From Paracoccaceae bacterium (GTDB lineage Bacteria; Pseudomonadota; Alphaproteobacteria; Rhodobacterales; Rhodobacteraceae), in contig JAIOJF010000045.1 in assembly GCA_019911965.1 (NCBI GenBank), positions 1 to 64,000 of the forward strand: a DNA stretch of 64,000 nucleotides. Reading direction: 5' to 3'. The position numbers were made by a program, and so were the translations under genes. The notes beneath the pieces were generated by a model. That model saw only the letters and a list, made by a program, of their open reading frames with translations, did not search any database and was not told the DNA's origin. Of the stretch, positions 53,048 to 64,000 are shown in pieces (within the stretch, counting starts at the first letter, position 1; each line of letters starts with the position of its first letter).

Positions 53048-54238
53048 ATGAAAGCCGGATTGCTGTTTCTTGTCCTTGGCTATTTCCTCAGCCAGTTCTA
53101 TCGCTCGTTCCTGGCCGTGCTGACACCGGTGTTGGGGGCCGAGATCGGCACCACCTCGGCCGATCTGTCCTTTGCCTCGGGCATGTGGTTTCTGACCTTC
53201 GCGGCAATGCAGATCCCGGTCGGCTGGGCGCTGGACCGGTTCGGGCCGAAACTGACCGCCTCGGTCCTGCTGGCCTTCGGGGGCGGTGGCGGCGCGGTGG
53301 TGTTCGCGATGGCCGAGGGGCCGGGGGCGGTGACGCTGGCGATGGCGCTGTTCGGCATTGGCGGATCGCCGGTGCTGATGGCGTCCTATTTCATCTTCGC
53401 GCGGATGTTTCCGCAGGCGATGTTCTCCACGCTGGCGGGTGCGATGATCGGTTTCGGCTCGGCTGGCAATCTGGCGGGCTCGGCCCCCTTGGCGATGGCG
53501 GTGTCGGCCTGGGGCTGGCGCAACACGATGTGGGGGCTGGGTTTTGCCGCGCTGCTGGTGGCGCTGGCGCTGATGCTGGTGCTGCGCGACCCGCCCGCCG
53601 AACCCCATGACGAGGCACCGGGCGGCAACCTGCTGACGCTGCTGACCAACCGCAACCTGCTGCTTTTGTTCCCGCTGCTGCTGGTCAATTACGCCCCGGC
53701 GATGGCCATTCGCGGCCTCTGGGCCGGGCCGTATCTGACGGATGTATTCGCGATGGACGAGGCCGGGATCGGCCGTGTCACCCTGTTCATGGCGCTGGCG
53801 ATGGCGCTGGGGAACCTTCTCTATGGTCCAGCCGAGCGGCTGCTGGGATCGAAGAAAACCGTGGTGCTGGCCGGAAACCTGGCCGGTGCGGCGGCCTGCC
53901 TGACGCTCTGGGCGATGCCGGCATCCTCGCCCGTGATGGCGGCGTCGATGTTCGTGCTGATCGGGCTGTTCGGGGCGTCTTATCCGGTGCTGATGGCGCA
54001 TGGCCAGTTGTTCATCCCGCGCCGCCTGACCGGGCGCGGCATCACATTGCTGAACCTGTTCGGCATCGGTGGCGTCGGCCTGATGCAGTTCCTGACCAGC
54101 GCGATGGCACGTACCCATGCGCCCGATCCGGTGCCGGTGCCGGGCTTTTACAGCGACCTGTTCCTGCTGTTCGCGCTGTCGCTGCTGGCCGGAACGCTGA
54201 TCTACACGCTATGCGCCGAACGCCCCGCCAAGGGCTGA
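53048..54238 (+). CDS. Major facilitator superfamily transporter
   Basis: The 396-residue protein has twelve predicted membrane segments in two six-helix halves. The signature between helices 2 and 3 reads IPVGWALDRFGPKLTA, a good MFS motif A. The second half includes GPAERLLGSKKTVVLAGN at the equivalent position. The substrate is unknown. It lies upstream of secE on the same strand, separated by 104 bp. Confidence 0.87.
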   Translation: MKAGLLFLVLGYFLSQFYRSFLAVLTPVLGAEIGTTSADLSFASGMWFLTFAAMQIPVGWALDRFGPKLTASVLLAFGGGGGAVVFAMAEGPGAVTLAMALFGIGGSPVLMASYFIFARMFPQAMFSTLAGAMIGFGSAGNLAGSAPLAMAVSAWGWRNTMWGLGFAALLVALALMLVLRDPPAEPHDEAPGGNLLTLLTNRNLLLLFPLLLVNYAPAMAIRGLWAGPYLTDVFAMDEAGIGRVTLFMALAMALGNLLYGPAERLLGSKKTVVLAGNLAGAAACLTLWAMPASSPVMAASMFVLIGLFGASYPVLMAHGQLFIPRRLTGRGITLLNLFGIGGVGLMQFLTSAMARTHAPDPVPVPGFYSDLFLLFALSLLAGTLIYTLCAERPAKG

Positions 54239-54342
54239 GGCACCCCGGCCCATGCCCCTTGAACTCTGCCCGCAAAGCCCGTAAATGAGGCCCGTCGGGC
54301 ACCCGCCCCGGCCCCTGACGGCCCTTTGAAGGAACGCGCGCG

Positions 54343-54540
54343 ATGGCAACCCGGACCAACCCTCTTCAGTTCATCCAGCAGGTGCGCGGCGAAGTGTCCA
54401 AGGTGGTCTGGCCGACGCGCCGGGAAACCACCATCACCACCGGCATGGTGTTCGTTCTGGCCGCAATCGCATCCCTGTTCTTCTTCCTGGTGGACCAGAT
54501 CATCCGCCTCGGGCTGACCACGGTGCTGGGGCTGTTCTGA
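54343..54540 (+). CDS. secE: Preprotein translocase subunit SecE
   Basis: SecE is the small essential clamp of the SecYEG channel. The 65-residue protein has the conserved amphipathic helix EVSKVVWPTRRETTITT and one membrane helix (VFVLAAIASLFFFLVDQII). In most bacteria nusG follows directly; here 3.25 kb intervenes because of a methyltransferase gene and an insertion element. Confidence 0.96.
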   Translation: MATRTNPLQFIQQVRGEVSKVVWPTRRETTITTGMVFVLAAIASLFFFLVDQIIRLGLTTVLGLF

Positions 54541-55378
54541 CGGCCCCCACGGTGCCAGAGCAGGTTGCATCATATGCAACACGCTTTAGTTAAGTCTTTT
54601 GTAACGCTGATGCCTCACCTATACTGCCTGTCAAAAGCGGGCAGAGCATGGCCAATCATCTTTATTACGGCGACAACCTCAAGGTGCTGCGCGAAAGCAT
54701 TGCCGATGAAACCGTCGATCTGATCTATCTCGACCCGCCGTTCAATTCCAACGCCAGCTACAACGTGCTGTTCAAGGGTCCGCAGGGCAATGACAGCGCC
54801 GCCCAGATCGAGGCGTTCGACGATACCTGGCACTGGAACGAATCCGCCGAGGAGGCCTTTCAGGACGTTCGCCGCTCGGGCAACGGTGCCGCCGCGTCGA
54901 TGCTGAACGCGATGCGGGGGTTTCTGGGCGACAATGACATGATGGCCTATCTGGCGATGATGGCGGTGCGGTTGCTGGAGCTGCACCGGGTGCTAAAACC
55001 CACCGGCAGCCTGTACCTGCATTGCGACCCAACCGCGAGCCACTACCTGAAGATATTGCTGGATGCGGTGTTTGGGACGTCTCGATTCAAGAATGATATC
55101 ATTTGGAAGCGTACTTTTGCACATAATGACCCGGAACAATACGGTCGAATCTCTGATCATTTACTGTTCTTCACAAAATCGGCTAAGTACACATTTAACC
55201 GGCAATTCACCAGTTACGATGAATCCTACATTGAGAATAATTTTCGAAAGAAAGACGAAAGGGGTAAATACCAATCGGTTACTTTGACTGGTCCAAAGGT
55301 AAACCCAAAGGACCCCGACTGGAAAGGTTATAATCCAGGAAATAGCGGAAGAAGCTGGTCCATTCCTCGCCGCTTGGT

Positions 55379-55384
55379 GCTAGA
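55379..55384. repeat. Left target-site duplication, GCTAGA
   Basis: This copy directly precedes the TGT end of the IS. It is identical to 56444-56449 and fits the NCTAGN target described for IS481. Confidence 0.9.
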
Positions 55385-56443
55385 TGTTCCATCCCGGATG
55401 ATCACATAGACCCTCGGCGATCTGCGTTTTTCATGGCAAGATCGGTTCTGCGGGACATTCGAGACGAGGTGCGACCATGCTGATCCATCTTCACAGCCAA
55501 GCGACGACGACGCCGAAAGTCAGGGCCGCCATTCAGGCGAGCGATGAGCCTGCATCGGCCCTGGCGGAACGCTTCGGCACGACCGAGCAGACTGTCTACA
55601 AATGGCGGCATCGGGACAGCGTTGATGATCGCAGCCATACGCCGCACCGGCTTCAAACCACCTTGACGCCCGCCCAGGAAGCCGTGGCTGTAGCCCTTCG
55701 CAAGACATTGCTGGTGTCGCTCGATGACCTGCTGGCTGTAGTGCGCGAGTTCCTGAATCCGAATGCCTCACGCTCCGGGCTGGACCGCTGCCTGCGTCGG
55801 CACGGTGTTGGAAACCTGCGCGATATGAAGTCCAAGGCTCCAGCGCCGAAGCACAGCGCCTTCAGGGCCTACGAGCCCGGCTACATCCACATCGACGTGA
55901 AATACCTGCCGCAGATGGTGGATGAGAGCCGCCGCCGCTACCTCTTCGTGGCTATTGATCGAGCGACCCGGTGGGTCTTCATCCGCATCTTCAATGCAAA
56001 AATTGCGGCTAACGCCCGGCGCTTCCTTCGTGATCTGAGCCGGGCATGTCCGCTGCGCATCCGCACAATTCTCACCGACAACGGAAAAGAGTTCACAGAT
56101 CGCATCTTCGGCCTGCGCAAGCGTGCTGCAACTGGCGGGCATGAGTTCGACACGCTTTGCGCCGACCTCGAGATCGACCATCGTCTGACCTCGCCGAAGT
56201 CACCTCAGACCAACGGAATGGTCGAAAGGTTCAACGGACGCGTTGAGGACGTCCTCCAAAGCCACCATTTCCGATCCGGCGAAGAACTGGAGACAACGCT
56301 GCACCGCTATGTCTGGCTTTACAACCAGCAGCTTCCGCAATCAGCCTTGGGCAGCAAAACGCCATTGCAAGCGATAAAGGAATGGCACAAAATGAAGCCA
56401 AGCCTGTTCAAGAAGCAGCCATACTATCTTCCGGGATGTGACA
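55385..56443 (+). mobile_element. IS481-family insertion sequence (1,059 bp)
   Basis: The terminal inverted repeats are TGTTCCATCCCGGATGAT (55385-55402) and, read inward from the right, TGTCACATCCCGGAAGAT (56426-56443). They match at 15 of 18 positions, and both begin with TGT. The element is flanked by a perfect 6-bp duplication GCTAGA. One DDE transposase gene occupies most of it. It splits the methyltransferase gene without further rearrangement, so insertion looks recent. Confidence 0.93.
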
Positions 56444-56448
56444 GCTAG
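55477..56448 (+). CDS. IS481-family transposase
   Basis: The 323-residue protein has an N-terminal helix-turn-helix ([24 protein letters not shown]) and an rve-type DDE catalytic core. The acidic residues are in [20 protein letters not shown] and [16 protein letters not shown]. The frame is intact and probably functional. Its last serine codon and TAG stop (56446-56448) lie outside the element, in the duplicated target GCTAGA, so the stop codon is supplied by the insertion site. This is compatible with the NCTAGN target preference of IS481. Confidence 0.94.
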   Translation: MLIHLHSQATTTPKVRAAIQASDEPASALAERFGTTEQTVYKWRHRDSVDDRSHTPHRLQTTLTPAQEAVAVALRKTLLVSLDDLLAVVREFLNPNASRSGLDRCLRRHGVGNLRDMKSKAPAPKHSAFRAYEPGYIHIDVKYLPQMVDESRRRYLFVAIDRATRWVFIRIFNAKIAANARRFLRDLSRACPLRIRTILTDNGKEFTDRIFGLRKRAATGGHEFDTLCADLEIDHRLTSPKSPQTNGMVERFNGRVEDVLQSHHFRSGEELETTLHRYVWLYNQQLPQSALGSKTPLQAIKEWHKMKPSLFKKQPYYLPGCDS

Positions 56449-56449
56449 A
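56444..56449. repeat. Right target-site duplication, GCTAGA
   Basis: This copy follows the ACA end of the IS, matches 55379-55384 exactly and supplies the transposase stop TAG. Confidence 0.9.
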
Positions 56450-57374
56450 GTTTGGTGGCGAGAAAGCGCTGAGCTGGTCGGTAACGGACAGACTAGACTT
56501 ACTGGATGAAAACAAGCTTATTGAATTTTCATCGAATGGTATTCCTCGTTTCAAGCACTATGCAGACGCACTTCCAGGCACACCTTGCCAATCAATTTGG
56601 GTAGATATTCCACCTTTGTCATCCCAAGCCCAGGAACGCCTCGGCTACCCCACCCAGAAACCCGTCGCTTTGCTGGAACGCATCCTGTCCGCCTCGTCCA
56701 ATCCCGGCGATGTGGTGCTCGATCCGTTCTGCGGTTGTGGCACCACGGTGCATGCCGCCCAGAAGCTGGATCGCCAGTGGATCGGCATTGATGTCACCCA
56801 CCTTGCCATCGGCCTGATCGAAAAGCGCCTGCGCGATGCCTTCCCGAATGTCGCCTTCACCACCCACGGCGTGCCGCAGGATATCGCCGGTGCGCGCGAT
56901 CTGGCCAATCGCGGGCGCGAGGACAAGAATTACTATTTCGAGTTCGAGAAATGGGCGCTGTCGCTGATCAACGCCCAGCCCGGCAACCTGTCGAAAAAGG
57001 GTGCCGACCGGGGCATCGACGGCAATATCTATTTCGGGCGCACCAGCCGGGCCATCGTCTCGGTCAAGGCGGGCGAGAATGTCGGCGTGGCGATGATCCG
57101 CGATCTGCGCGGCGTGATCGAACGCGAAGGGGCCGGGATCGGCGTGTTCCTGACGCTGGCCGAACCGACCAAGCCGATGATCGCCGAAGCGGCCTCGGCC
57201 GGGCAATACGAGGAAGACGGCTTCGCCCCGGTGCCCCGCGTGCAGATCGTCAGCATCGAACAGGCGCTGGAGCTGCGCGACCGCGCCGTGCGCCTGCCGG
57301 CGCGGCGCAACGACACCTTCAAGGCCGCCGCCCGCGACGAAGACCGCAAGGCGCAGGGCAAGCTGGACCTTTAA

Positions 57375-57794
57375 GGATTGGCCAGCCGGGGCGCTGGCCG
57401 CCGAGGGCCGCGCCCGAGCCTGGGAGGGCGTTCGCGGCGTTCCGGCTTGGCAACACCATCGCCTCGACCCTGACCGTTCAGCAGCCTGCAACGCTGCAAT
57501 GCGCCCACCCGGGGGGTGCCCCCCGTGCCAAAGTGGGGGCTGGATCGGGCAGGGTGGCTGGCGGGCGATGATTTCGCGCCAGAGGACACCCCGCCGCAGC
57601 CTTCCGCGCGACCTTTTCACCCCCAAGCCCTTGTCTTTGCCCGCATCAGGGGCTAGAGGCATCCGAACCTCGTGGCGGGGCGTGCATCGATTCGTGATTG
57701 CGCGCCGTTTTGATGTGAGACCACGGTGCCGCGTTCGGCGGCAAGACATGACAATTCCGGCGGGCACTCCGCCAGGCAGAAGGTGACGGGCAAG
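57375..57794. other. 420-bp gap upstream of nusG without a recognisable gene
   Basis: The gap has GC-rich inverted stretches (for example ccggggggtgccccccgtgc near 57509-57530) but no convincing reading frame or RNA gene on either strand. It presumably contains a promoter that keeps nusG expressed now that secE is 3 kb away; I see only weak candidate boxes. AAGGTG precedes the nusG ATG. Confidence 0.5.
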
Positions 57795-58328
57795 ATGGCG
57801 AAACGATGGTACTCGGTGAGCGTGCTCTCGAATTTCGAGAAAAAGATCGCCGAGCAGATCAAGGAAGCTGTCGCCCAGGCCGGACTGGAAGACGAGATCG
57901 TCGAAGTGCTGGTGCCGACGGAAGACGTGATCGAGGTCCGCAAGGGCAAGAAGGTCCAGACCGAGCGCCGCTTCATGCCGGGCTACGTGCTGGTGCGGAT
58001 GGAAATGTCCGACAAGGGCTATCACCTGATCACCTCGATCAACCGCGTCACCGGGTTTCTGGGCCAGCAGGGCCGCCCGACGCCGATGCGCGATGCCGAA
58101 GTGGCCGTGATCATGAACCAGGTGGAAGAGGGGGCCGAAAGCCCGCGCAGCCTGGTCAGCTATCAGATCGGCGAAACCGTCACCGTCACCGATGGCCCGT
58201 TCGAGGGCTTCTCGGGCCAGGTCGAGGACGTGGACGAGGGCAATGCCCGCGTCAAGGTTTCGGTATCAATTTTCGGCCGGGCCACCCCGGTCGAGCTGGA
58301 ATACACCCAGGTCTCCAAACAGACCTGA
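57795..58328 (+). CDS. nusG: Transcription termination/antitermination factor NusG
   Basis: NusG binds RNA polymerase and links it to Rho or the ribosome. The 177-residue protein has the N-terminal NGN domain ([19 protein letters not shown], then [13 protein letters not shown]) and the C-terminal KOW domain ([19 protein letters not shown]). It is followed 105 bp on by rplK, the standard order. Confidence 0.97.
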   Translation: MAKRWYSVSVLSNFEKKIAEQIKEAVAQAGLEDEIVEVLVPTEDVIEVRKGKKVQTERRFMPGYVLVRMEMSDKGYHLITSINRVTGFLGQQGRPTPMRDAEVAVIMNQVEEGAESPRSLVSYQIGETVTVTDGPFEGFSGQVEDVDEGNARVKVSVSIFGRATPVELEYTQVSKQT

Positions 58329-58433
58329 CGTGTAGCGTCTGCGGGAGGCGAGGGTCACGCGTGATCCGGACCGCACCGCACCAACAAAGCCTTCGGGGAC
58401 GCGCCTCGAAGGACGGAGCAAAAGGAGGCCATC

Positions 58434-58886
58434 ATGGCCAAGAAAGTCGCTGGCACGCTGAAGCTGCAAATCAAGGCAGGTCAGGCCAACCCATCCCCGC
58501 CCGTCGGACCGGCCCTCGGCCAGCGTGGCATCAATATCATGGAATTCTGCAAGGCGTTCAACGCGCGCACGCAGGAGATGGAACCGGGTGCGCCGTGCCC
58601 GACCATCATCACCTATTACACCGACAAGTCGTTCTCGATGGTCATCAAGACCCCGCCGGCCTCGTTCCTGCTGAAGAAGGCCGCCGGCCTGAAGCCGGTC
58701 GGCAAGCGCAACCGCGCACGTGGTTCGGTCCTGCCGGGCCGCGAGACCGCCGGAACAGTGACGGTGGCGCAGGTGCGCCAGATCGCCGAAACCAAGTTGA
58801 AGGACCTGTCGGCGAACGATGTCGAAGGCGCAATGCAGATCATCCTCGGCTCCGCAAGGTCGATGGGCATCGAGGTGAAGGGGTAA
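58434..58886 (+). CDS. rplK: 50S ribosomal protein L11
   Basis: The 150-residue protein is typical L11: [34 protein letters not shown] and [22 protein letters not shown], ending in [20 protein letters not shown] precedes the ATG. It is followed 5 bp later by rplA, with which it is co-transcribed. Confidence 0.98.
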   Translation: MAKKVAGTLKLQIKAGQANPSPPVGPALGQRGINIMEFCKAFNARTQEMEPGAPCPTIITYYTDKSFSMVIKTPPASFLLKKAAGLKPVGKRNRARGSVLPGRETAGTVTVAQVRQIAETKLKDLSANDVEGAMQIILGSARSMGIEVKG

Positions 58887-58891
58887 TCGTC

Positions 58892-59590
58892 ATGGCAAAA
58901 TTCGGTAAAAGAACCCGCGCTGCGCGGGAAGCGTTCCACGGCAAGGCCAACCTGTCGGTCGCGGAAGCGGTCAAGCTGATCAAGGCGAACGCCAAGACCA
59001 AATTCGACGAGACGCTGGAAGTGGCGATGAATCTCGGGGTTGACCCGCGCCATGCCGATCAGATGGTGCGCGGCGTCGTATCGCTGCCGAACGGCACCGG
59101 CAAGACGATGCGTGTCGCCGTGTTCGCCCGTGGCGACAAGGCGGACGAGGCCAAGGCGGCTGGTGCCGATATCGTCGGCGCGGAAGACCTGATGGAAACC
59201 ATCCAGGGCGGCACGATCGAATTTGATCGCTGCATCGCCACGCCCGACATGATGCCGATCGTCGGTCGTCTGGGCAAGATCCTTGGCCCGCGCAACCTGA
59301 TGCCGAACCCGCGGGTCGGCACGGTGACGATGGATGTCAAGGCAGCGGTCGAGGCGGCCAAGGGCGGCGAAGTGCAGTTCCGCGTCGAAAAGGCCGGCGT
59401 GGTGCATGGGGGCATCGGCAAATGCTCGTTCGACGAGGCCAAGCTGGTCGAGAACGTCAAGGCATTCGTGTCGGCGGTGCAGAAGGCCAAGCCGACCGGC
59501 GCCAAGGGCACCTATCTGAAGAAGATCTCGCTGTCGTCGACGATGGGCCCGGGCGTTTCGGTGGATATCGCCAACGCGATTGCCGAATAG
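58892..59590 (+). CDS. rplA: 50S ribosomal protein L1
   Basis: The 232-residue protein shows [11 protein letters not shown] at its start, the RNA-binding [22 protein letters not shown] and [18 protein letters not shown]. The frame is open for 1.1 kb upstream, but only the part from ATG 58892 is L1. A hairpin follows at 59634. Confidence 0.98.
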   Translation: MAKFGKRTRAAREAFHGKANLSVAEAVKLIKANAKTKFDETLEVAMNLGVDPRHADQMVRGVVSLPNGTGKTMRVAVFARGDKADEAKAAGADIVGAEDLMETIQGGTIEFDRCIATPDMMPIVGRLGKILGPRNLMPNPRVGTVTMDVKAAVEAAKGGEVQFRVEKAGVVHGGIGKCSFDEAKLVENVKAFVSAVQKAKPTGAKGTYLKKISLSSTMGPGVSVDIANAIAE

Positions 59591-59633
59591 GCCGCTGGCC
59601 GGGTCTGCCCGGCATCGGTACGGAAAACGGCAG

Positions 59634-59660
59634 GGGGCGGATCATCTGGTCCGCCCCTTT
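59634..59660 (+). terminator. Terminator-like hairpin after rplA
   Basis: GGGGCGGA pairs with TCCGCCCC around an 8-nt loop and is followed only by TTTGCG. The stem is strong but the T-run short, so termination may be partial. Confidence 0.55.
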
Positions 59661-60111
59661 GCGTAAGGTGGGTGCCGGGCTTTCCCCCGTTGCCGGTGAT
59701 TGAATGCATGGCGTTCCCGTCGGCCCCGACTGCGACCGAACCGCATCAGGGGTACGAAATCCGGGACTATGCTGTTGCCAAGCCGCGATTCACGTCCTAG
59801 GATTCCCGAAACATCTACGGTTCCGCAACGTTGCGCGTCCGATTGTTTGCTTTTGCTCTTCACATTCCCGGCCAAATGGCCTAATCAGCGCCCGTTCGGG
59901 TGATCGTAGCTATTGCGATGGCCCGTTCGATTCGTCCAAGACGGCCGGTTGCGCAAGCTATAATTCCGACCTGAGACGGGAATGGAACAACGAACTCCGG
60001 GCTACACCCCAGAGCGAGATTGCGAAGGACCCGTAAGGACCCGATTGTCGGGCTTCTGGCCCGGCAAAACATGAGCCGGAGGGTCACACCTCCATACTTA
60101 GGAGCAATACT
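59661..60111 (+). promoter_or_regulatory. Promoter and leader of rplJ-rplL-rpoB (no gene seen)
   Basis: No coding frame stands out. A perfect TATAAT at 59959-59964 is a good -10 box, though a matching -35 at 16-18 bp is weak. It would give a leader of about 140 nt before rplJ. That leader holds the repeated segment AGGACCCG (near 60027 and 60038) and GC-rich pairing stretches, the position where L10-L12 binds its own mRNA in other bacteria. The fold itself is not resolved here. Confidence 0.45.
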
Positions 60112-60630
60112 GTGGATAGAGCCCAAAAAGAAGCAGTGGTCGAGGAACTCGGCCAGATCTTCGCGGACTCTGGCGTTGTCGTGGTTGCACATTACGCAGG
60201 TCTTACAGTTGCAGAGATGCAGGATTTCCGGGGTCGCATGCGCGAAGCCGGCGGGTCCGTACGTGTCGCCAAAAACAGGCTCGCAAAAATCGCTCTTGAA
60301 GGTACCCAATGCGCCAGCATCGCTGGCTTGCTTTCAGGAATGACCGTTCTCGCCTATTCCGAGGACCCGGTCGCCGCGGCGAAAGTCGTGGAGGACTATG
60401 CCAAGGCCAACGCCAAGTTGGTGATCCTTGGGGGTGCTATGGGCGAGACCGCTCTGGATGCCGCCGGTGTCAAAGCCGTGGCCGCAATGCCGTCGCGTGA
60501 GGAGCTTATCGCTTCGATCGTTGGCTGTATCGCTGCCCCTGCCGCGAACATCGCCGGTGCGATTGGCGCACCTGCCGCGAATATTGCGTCCATTCTCTCG
60601 ACCATCGAGGAACGGGCCGAAGCGGCGTAA
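60112..60630 (+). CDS. rplJ: 50S ribosomal protein L10
   Basis: The 172-residue protein begins at GTG 60112 (TTAGGAGCAATACT upstream). It shows [34 protein letters not shown] and the alanine-rich C-terminal helix that binds L7/L12 ([20 protein letters not shown]). It is followed by rplL. Confidence 0.97.
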   Translation: MDRAQKEAVVEELGQIFADSGVVVVAHYAGLTVAEMQDFRGRMREAGGSVRVAKNRLAKIALEGTQCASIAGLLSGMTVLAYSEDPVAAAKVVEDYAKANAKLVILGGAMGETALDAAGVKAVAAMPSREELIASIVGCIAAPAANIAGAIGAPAANIASILSTIEERAEAA

Positions 60631-60707
60631 GCGAACTGCAATTGTGGGCTGTGTGATTGAACCCAACACATGCCGGAACACATCAAACTGAAACGGAAAG
60701 CAAGCAA

Positions 60708-61088
60708 ATGGCTGATCTGAAAAAACTGGCTGAAGAAATCGTCGGTCTGACCCTTCTTCAAGCACAAGAACTGAAAACCATCCTGAAGGATGAATACGGC
60801 ATCGAGCCGGCCGCCGGTGGTGCCGTCATGATGGCCGGCCCGGCTGGCGGCGACGCCGGTGCAGCGGAAGAGGAAAAGACCGAGTTCGACGTCATCCTCA
60901 AGGCTGCAGGCGAAAAGAAGATCAACGTCATCAAGGAAGTCCGCGCCATCACCGGCCTGGGCCTGAAAGAGGCGAAAGATCTGGTCGAAGCCGGTGGCAA
61001 GGCCGTCAAGGAAGGCGTGTCGAAAGCCGAAGCCGACGACATCAAGAAGAAACTCGAAGAGGCTGGTGCCGAAGTCGAGATCAAGTAA
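60708..61088 (+). CDS. rplL: 50S ribosomal protein L7/L12
   Basis: The 126-residue protein has the N-terminal dimerisation helices ([20 protein letters not shown]), an alanine/glycine hinge and the C-terminal factor-binding domain [21 protein letters not shown] ... [14 protein letters not shown]. It lies between rplJ and rpoB in the usual order. Confidence 0.98.
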   Translation: MADLKKLAEEIVGLTLLQAQELKTILKDEYGIEPAAGGAVMMAGPAGGDAGAAEEEKTEFDVILKAAGEKKINVIKEVRAITGLGLKEAKDLVEAGGKAVKEGVSKAEADDIKKKLEEAGAEVEIK

Positions 61089-61130
61089 TCCGGATGGATT
61101 ACGCGCCTTTCGGGGCGGAAATCACTGGCT

Positions 61131-61201
61131 GGACCCGCCATTCGCGGGTCCGGCCTAACCTGTCTTTCAAGGGGCCTCAAATCCCGGGACCCCTTGACAG
61201 G
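61131..61201 (+). promoter_or_regulatory. Two hairpins between rplL and rpoB (attenuator or processing site)
   Basis: The first, 61131-61151, is a perfect 8-bp stem GGACCCGC/GCGGGTCC with loop CATTC. The second, 61159-61201, pairs CCTGTC and AAGGGG with CCCCTT and GACAGG, leaving a 4-nt bulge. Neither has a T-run, so full termination is unlikely. Attenuation or RNase III cleavage between rplL and rpoB is known in E. coli. Confidence 0.5.
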
Positions 61202-61333
61202 CGCGGTTGAAGGTTCGGGTGCGTGACTTTGGGATGTCGCGCAAGAATGGAACCACGATCCCCTGGAGTGAGCGAACGCAGCCGGTTCCCCGACGGTTGC
61301 TGAACGCGAACAGATGAAAGGCGACATCAAGTC

Positions 61334-64000
<2,667 letters not shown>

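Larger units (their letters stand above)
54648..57374 (+). pseudogene. DNA methyltransferase fused to a PD-(D/E)XK-like nuclease domain, split by an IS element
   Basis: The left part (54648-55384) has methylase motif IV in LIYLDPPFNSNASYN. The right part (from 56450) has the SAM motif [12 protein letters not shown], giving the beta-class order IV-TRD-I. The C-terminal 150 residues contain [13 protein letters not shown] and AIVSVKAG, resembling an Mrr-type nuclease core, with the [28 protein letters not shown] block. The gene is interrupted at 55384. Removing the IS and one 6-bp duplication joins the halves in frame (CTA GAG TTT GGT) into a 553-residue protein. The segment 55080-55384 plus 56450-56620, the presumed target-recognition domain, is strikingly AT-rich. 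Each half alone is probably inactive. Confidence 0.85.

Noticed and set aside
54239-54342. Possible tRNA-Trp upstream of secE
   Set aside because: Related genomes often have one there, but no cloverleaf can be drawn in this gap.
57806-58891. Long open frame running through nusG and rplK into rplA
   Set aside because: It is the off-frame shadow of nusG and rplK; only the part from ATG 58892 has L1 similarity.

Overview
The window comes from a GC-rich alphaproteobacterium, almost certainly a member of the Rhodobacterales (Rhodobacteraceae/Paracoccaceae). The evidence is the gene order leuB/leuD, rpmH-rnpA-yidD...yidC-MOSC-engB-argB and secE...nusG-rplK-rplA-rplJ-rplL-rpoB, the oxygen-independent ubiquinone genes ubiTUV beside ubiD/ubiX, an alphaproteobacterial-type LexA box (GTTC-N7-GTTC), and protein families typical of the group. 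Most of it reads as core chromosome with short accessory stretches.

Layout. 1-1050: a decayed tyrosine integrase faces the 3' end of tRNA-Pro(CGG), the usual signature of an island edge. 1.1-11.5 kb: transporter, GNAT, leuB, a LysR/NAD(P)-oxidoreductase divergent pair, a nuclease/phosphatase-fold protein, an unknown membrane protein, leuD, a gentisate dioxygenase, SixA-like phosphatase, a 4Fe-4S protein and a sterol-desaturase-like protein. 11.5-21.3 kb: the argB-engB-MOSC-yidC / yidD-rnpA-rpmH cluster, split by a GGDEF-EAL protein, ttcA, a family-25 glycosyltransferase and a cysteine-less DsrC-like protein. 21.5-25.3 kb: TVP38 protein with flavin disulfide oxidoreductase, a histidine kinase and tRNA-Arg. 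25.4-33.3 kb: a transposase scar, a dienelactone hydrolase, then a tightly overlapped surface-sugar operon (rfbF, rfbG, epimerase, C-methyltransferase, aminotransferase, glycosyltransferase, sulfotransferase) that should make a branched CDP-amino-deoxysugar. 33.5-37.3 kb: a PopZ-like protein, TolC, a Pcm-like methyltransferase and tRNA-Cys.

37.4-43.5 kb: ureidoglycine aminohydrolase, then a ubiquinone module in which ubiD-ubiX and ubiT-ubiU-ubiV-DUF2478 diverge from a region holding an FNR-type site. ubiD appears to start at ATT. 43.5-47.0 kb: alkB and a cytochrome P450 diverge from a Crp/Fnr-family regulator, again with an FNR-type site between them. 47.2-50.5 kb: a yjbH-yjbF-yjbE-like exopolysaccharide operon. 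50.5-54.2 kb: a small LexA-box gene with an internal duplication, bioMNY, and an MFS transporter.

54.3-64.0 kb: the secE-nusG-ribosomal-protein-rpoB region. secE and nusG are separated by a gene for a DNA methyltransferase fused to a nuclease-like domain. Its middle part is conspicuously AT-rich, and it is broken by a 1,059-bp IS481-family element inserted at GCTAGA with a perfect 6-bp duplication. Removing the element and one duplication copy restores one uninterrupted reading frame. The transposase stop codon lies in the target DNA. rpoB runs off the right edge. I see no CRISPR array, rRNA operon or intact prophage.
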